A model generated the notes under the pieces. The model was not told the origin of the DNA, ran no database searches, and worked only from the letters and a program-made list of their open reading frames with translations. The position numbers and the translations under genes are program-made. A DNA stretch of 7,480 nucleotides from Bacteroidales bacterium (GTDB taxonomy: Bacteria > Bacteroidota > Bacteroidia > Bacteroidales > UBA7960). Positions 5,018 through 7,480 of this stretch are shown in pieces. The stretch is from the NCBI GenBank assembly GCA_007131895.1, contig SLPR01000231.1, positions 1 through 7,480 on the forward strand, given 5' to 3'. Within the stretch, counting starts at the first letter, position 1. Each line of letters opens with the position of its first letter.

Positions 5018-6367
5018 ATGAGTCAAAACACGAAAAAAATACTGATACTGGGTGCAGGCATGGTTGTAAGGCCTATTGTATCCTACCTTCTTGAGAAAAA
5101 CTACCATGTAACTGTAGCATCGCGTACCCAAAGCAAAGCGGAGGCCATGACAGCAAAACACAAAAATGGCACAGCCATTGGCTGGACGGTAGATCAACAG
5201 GATAAGCTGGACCAGCTTATCCTTGAGCACGACATTACTGTAAGTCTTCTTCCGTGGGTGCACCACATAATGGTAGCTAAAAAATGTATAGAACACAAAA
5301 AGAACCTGGTCACCACTTCTTATGTAAAACCGGGTATGCGGGCCTTGCATGAGAAGGCCATCGATGCTGGCATTATCATCCTCAATGAACTGGGTCTGGA
5401 TCCGGGCATCGATCACATGAGTGCCATGCGCATCATTGACCAGGTGCATGCCAAAGGAGGAAAAATTGAAGAGTTTTACAGCCTCTGCGGAGCTTTGCCG
5501 GCACCTGAGGCAGCCGACAATCCTTTCAAATACAAGTTCTCGTGGAGTCCCAAGGGTGTTGTTATGGCAAGCAACAATGATGGCAAATACCTGCGCCACG
5601 GAAAAATGGTGGAAGTCCTCACCGAAAACCTATTTAAAAATCCCCTCTCGGTTACCTTTCCTGAAGTGGGAAAACTGGAAATATATCCCAACCGCGACAG
5701 CATTCCTTACATAGATATTTATGGCATTAAAGGTACCCAAACCATGATGCGCGGAACCTTTCGCCATCCGGGCTGGTGCGAAAGTATTGACGCAATGAAA
5801 GCACTGAAGCTTCTCACCACCGACACGTATGATTTTACAGGAAAATCATACGCTGACATGCTCTTCATGCTCATTGGGGAAACCAACAGCGCAAATATTA
5901 AAGAAAAAACAGCAGCTTTTCTCGGCATATCTGTAGATGCACACGCCATGAAAGCTCTACAATGGCTGGGACTTTTTGACTACAAACCCATGAACCGGCA
6001 AAAAGATACACCTTTTGAAATCACCTCTGATTTGATGATTGAAAAAATGGAGCTGGGTCGCGAAGAACGCGATATGGTTGCCATGCAACACGTTTTCCTG
6101 GCATCCTATCCCAATGAAAAAAAGGAAGTCATTAAATCCTCCATGCTGGATTTCGGAACTCCTGCAACCCATACGGCTGTGGCGCGCACGGTGGCCTTGC
6201 CGGCTGCAGTAGGAGTAGAAATGATACTCAGCGGTGAGATTAAAGAAAAAGGAGTGCATATTCCGGTGATACCGGGGATTTACAACCCCATACTGGACAA
6301 ACTGGAAGAGATGGATATTAAGATGATAGAAGAATTTGGTTTGCCGGAATCTGACATTATCAGGTAA
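5018..6367 (+). CDS. Saccharopine dehydrogenase, L-glutamate-forming (SDH half of AASS)
   Basis: This enzyme oxidises saccharopine with NAD(P)+ to 2-aminoadipate 6-semialdehyde and L-glutamate, completing the two-step lysine route started by the upstream LKR. Seen: an N-terminal Rossmann motif KILILGAGMVVRP with G12 and G14, SLLPW, ELGLDPGIDHM, GALPAPEAADNPFKYKFSWSP, YPNRDS followed by IYGI, LRHGK, and a C-terminal MAVART-like VARTVALPA segment. These match the SDH half of human AASS in order. I chose ATG 5018 (449 residues): the frame also opens at GTG 4982, overlapping the LKR stop, but the twelve extra residues have no counterpart and the Rossmann motif normally starts close to the N terminus. 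Translation probably follows LKR in one mRNA. The 3' end overlaps kynureninase by 8 bp on the other strand, and no terminator follows. The symbol sdh is avoided because it collides with succinate dehydrogenase. Confidence 0.93.
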   Translation: MSQNTKKILILGAGMVVRPIVSYLLEKNYHVTVASRTQSKAEAMTAKHKNGTAIGWTVDQQDKLDQLILEHDITVSLLPWVHHIMVAKKCIEHKKNLVTTSYVKPGMRALHEKAIDAGIIILNELGLDPGIDHMSAMRIIDQVHAKGGKIEEFYSLCGALPAPEAADNPFKYKFSWSPKGVVMASNNDGKYLRHGKMVEVLTENLFKNPLSVTFPEVGKLEIYPNRDSIPYIDIYGIKGTQTMMRGTFRHPGWCESIDAMKALKLLTTDTYDFTGKSYADMLFMLIGETNSANIKEKTAAFLGISVDAHAMKALQWLGLFDYKPMNRQKDTPFEITSDLMIEKMELGREERDMVAMQHVFLASYPNEKKEVIKSSMLDFGTPATHTAVARTVALPAAVGVEMILSGEIKEKGVHIPVIPGIYNPILDKLEEMDIKMIEEFGLPESDIIR

Positions 6368-7480
6368 CGGTTTCACGAGTGAGAGGAAATCTGCTATAAA
6401 GCTCTTCCTCCACCAGCAACTTTAATTGCATTACAGCCTCAAAAATATCCAGAAATGAATTATACAAGGGAGCAACACCCAGACGAATATTGTCAGGCTC
6501 CCGGAAATCAGGGATGACAACCTTATCCCCTGTATGTGGATCAATGAGAGCTTTACAGATACGATAAGCCTCAGGATGCCTGATAGAAATGTGCGAACCT
6601 CTGTGAATCTCATCCCCTGGAGAAGCAAGACTGAACCCCAGGGGTGCCAGGTATTCTTCTACCAGCGAAATAAGATAACCGGTCTGCAAAACACTTTTAT
6701 TCCGCAGGTTGTCAATGCCTGCCTCCGTCATAATTTCGAGGGCCGGTTCAAGAGCAGACAATGACAGCAATGGAGGCGTGCCGGCAAGAAACCGGTTTAT
6801 ACCAATTGCAGGCTGGTAATCCAGGTTAAATGCAAAAGGATTGTTTTGCCCAAACCAACCCTGAACGGGAGATTGAAGCTTTTGCTGCAAATCTTTCCGT
6901 ACATATAAAAACGCCGGTGCCCCGGGACCACCATTGAGATACTTGTAGGTACAACCAATAGCCAGATCGGCATTACTGTCATTGAGATACACCGGAACCG
7001 AACCAACGGCATGGCTCAAATCCCACAACACCATAGCACCCTTTTTATGGGCGAGACGGGTTACTGCCTTCATATCATACATGAAAGCACTTTTAAAAAC
7101 CACATGTGACAGGGTAAGCAAGGCAGAATCATCTGAGAGTTGTTTTTCCAGTTCCTCCATACTCACGGTCATCTCATCAGCAGAACTCGCCAGCCGCAAC
7201 TGGTGTTTATTCCCCAAAAGCTCCACAAGTCCCTGCAGAACGTAAATATCGGAAGGAAAATTCAGTTGGTCACTCACAATGCCTGTGCGGCCCTGCTGAA
7301 ACTGCAACGCAGCATACGCCAGTTTAAAAAGATTCACAGAAGTGCTGTCGGCTATGATGACCTCCTCAGGCTGTGCCCCTATTAGCGGCGCCAGTTTTGA
7401 AGCCAGTTGCGCCGAACGTTCGTACCACCCGTTATTCCAGCTGCGAATCAGTCCCTTGCCCCATTCTTCTTTTACCACTC
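6360..7480 (-). CDS. kynU: Kynureninase, N terminus cut by window edge
   Basis: A PLP enzyme cleaving L-kynurenine to anthranilate and L-alanine (or 3-hydroxykynurenine to 3-hydroxyanthranilate, on the way to NAD). Counting from the first visible Met (7478), the key residues are D153 and H156 in WDLSHAVG, Y178 and the PLP-binding K179 in TYKYLNGGPG, W208 in GWFG, and T234 in AGTPP. All fall at a constant offset of 48 from Pseudomonas fluorescens kynureninase (D201, H204, Y226, K227, W256, T282, as I recall them). So about 48 residues lie beyond the edge, and the Met at 7478 is internal, not the start. ADSTSVNLFK is the usual PLP-phosphate region. A Gln (211) replaces the His usually seen after GWFG. 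The gene ends at TGA (6362-6360), inside the end of saccharopine dehydrogenase. The promoter is not visible. Confidence 0.93.
   Translation of the reverse strand, partial: VVKEEWGKGLIRSWNNGWYERSAQLASKLAPLIGAQPEEVIIADSTSVNLFKLAYAALQFQQGRTGIVSDQLNFPSDIYVLQGLVELLGNKHQLRLASSADEMTVSMEELEKQLSDDSALLTLSHVVFKSAFMYDMKAVTRLAHKKGAMVLWDLSHAVGSVPVYLNDSNADLAIGCTYKYLNGGPGAPAFLYVRKDLQQKLQSPVQGWFGQNNPFAFNLDYQPAIGINRFLAGTPPLLSLSALEPALEIMTEAGIDNLRNKSVLQTGYLISLVEEYLAPLGFSLASPGDEIHRGSHISIRHPEAYRICKALIDPHTGDKVVIPDFREPDNIRLGVAPLYNSFLDIFEAVMQLKLLVEEELYSRFPLTRETVT

Noticed and set aside
4997..5599. 200-codon minus-strand frame inside saccharopine dehydrogenase
   Set aside because: It is a shadow of a well-conserved gene on the other strand; the translation is rich in Cys, His, Phe and Tyr and matches no family.
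5957..6376. 139-codon minus-strand frame that would extend beyond the kynureninase stop
   Set aside because: It is in another frame, antisense to conserved saccharopine dehydrogenase, and rich in His and Phe; it is not a downstream operon gene.
7476..7478. Kynureninase start at the last in-frame Met in the window
   Set aside because: Active-site spacing shows about 48 residues are missing before it, so this Met is internal and the gene continues past the edge.

Overview
This 7.5-kb window is from a bacterial chromosome. It is moderately AT-rich, gene starts are preceded by A-rich leaders without Shine-Dalgarno sequences, and two upstream regions carry the TAnnTTTG -7 hexamer-like element typical of Bacteroidetes. 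The protein content (a long KamA-type radical SAM enzyme, AASS-like saccharopine enzymes, kynureninase) also fits a free-living, possibly marine, member of the Bacteroidetes (Bacteroidales/Marinilabiliales-like). That placement is inference; no rRNA or marker gene is present.

Layout: (1) 1-113 holds the tail of an unseen upstream transcription unit, ending in a clear intrinsic terminator. (2) 209-2155 (+) is a 648-residue radical SAM/PLP aminomutase. It is built like lysine 2,3-aminomutase, but the two aspartates that bind the lysine side chain are replaced by Lys and Asn. That is the signature reported for glutamate 2,3-aminomutase, which makes beta-glutamate. It also has about 235 extra N-terminal residues. 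(3) 2156-2546 is intergenic: a terminator, two short perfect palindromes, and a nested inverted-repeat element of about 175 bp with a 20-bp perfect central hairpin. (4) 2547-3338 (-) is a Cof-type HAD phosphatase. (5) 3339-3672 is a divergent promoter region. (6) 3673-4989 (+) and 5018-6367 (+) are a two-gene operon for lysine-ketoglutarate reductase and glutamate-forming saccharopine dehydrogenase, the two halves of animal/plant AASS as separate proteins. (7) 6360 to the right edge (-) is kynureninase, missing roughly its first 48 residues beyond the window and overlapping the saccharopine dehydrogenase gene tail-to-tail by 8 bp.

How it fits together: the operon converts L-lysine plus 2-oxoglutarate via saccharopine to 2-aminoadipate semialdehyde and L-glutamate. 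The neighbouring aminomutase, if it is the glutamate type, would turn L-glutamate into beta-glutamate, a known compatible solute. The saccharopine pathway in bacteria has itself been linked to osmotic stress. Kynureninase adds tryptophan catabolism. The most interesting points are therefore the probable substrate switch of the KamA-like enzyme, its possible metabolic link to the bacterial saccharopine operon, and the unusual nested palindromic repeat between convergent genes. No CRISPR array, transposase, tRNA or rRNA gene was seen.
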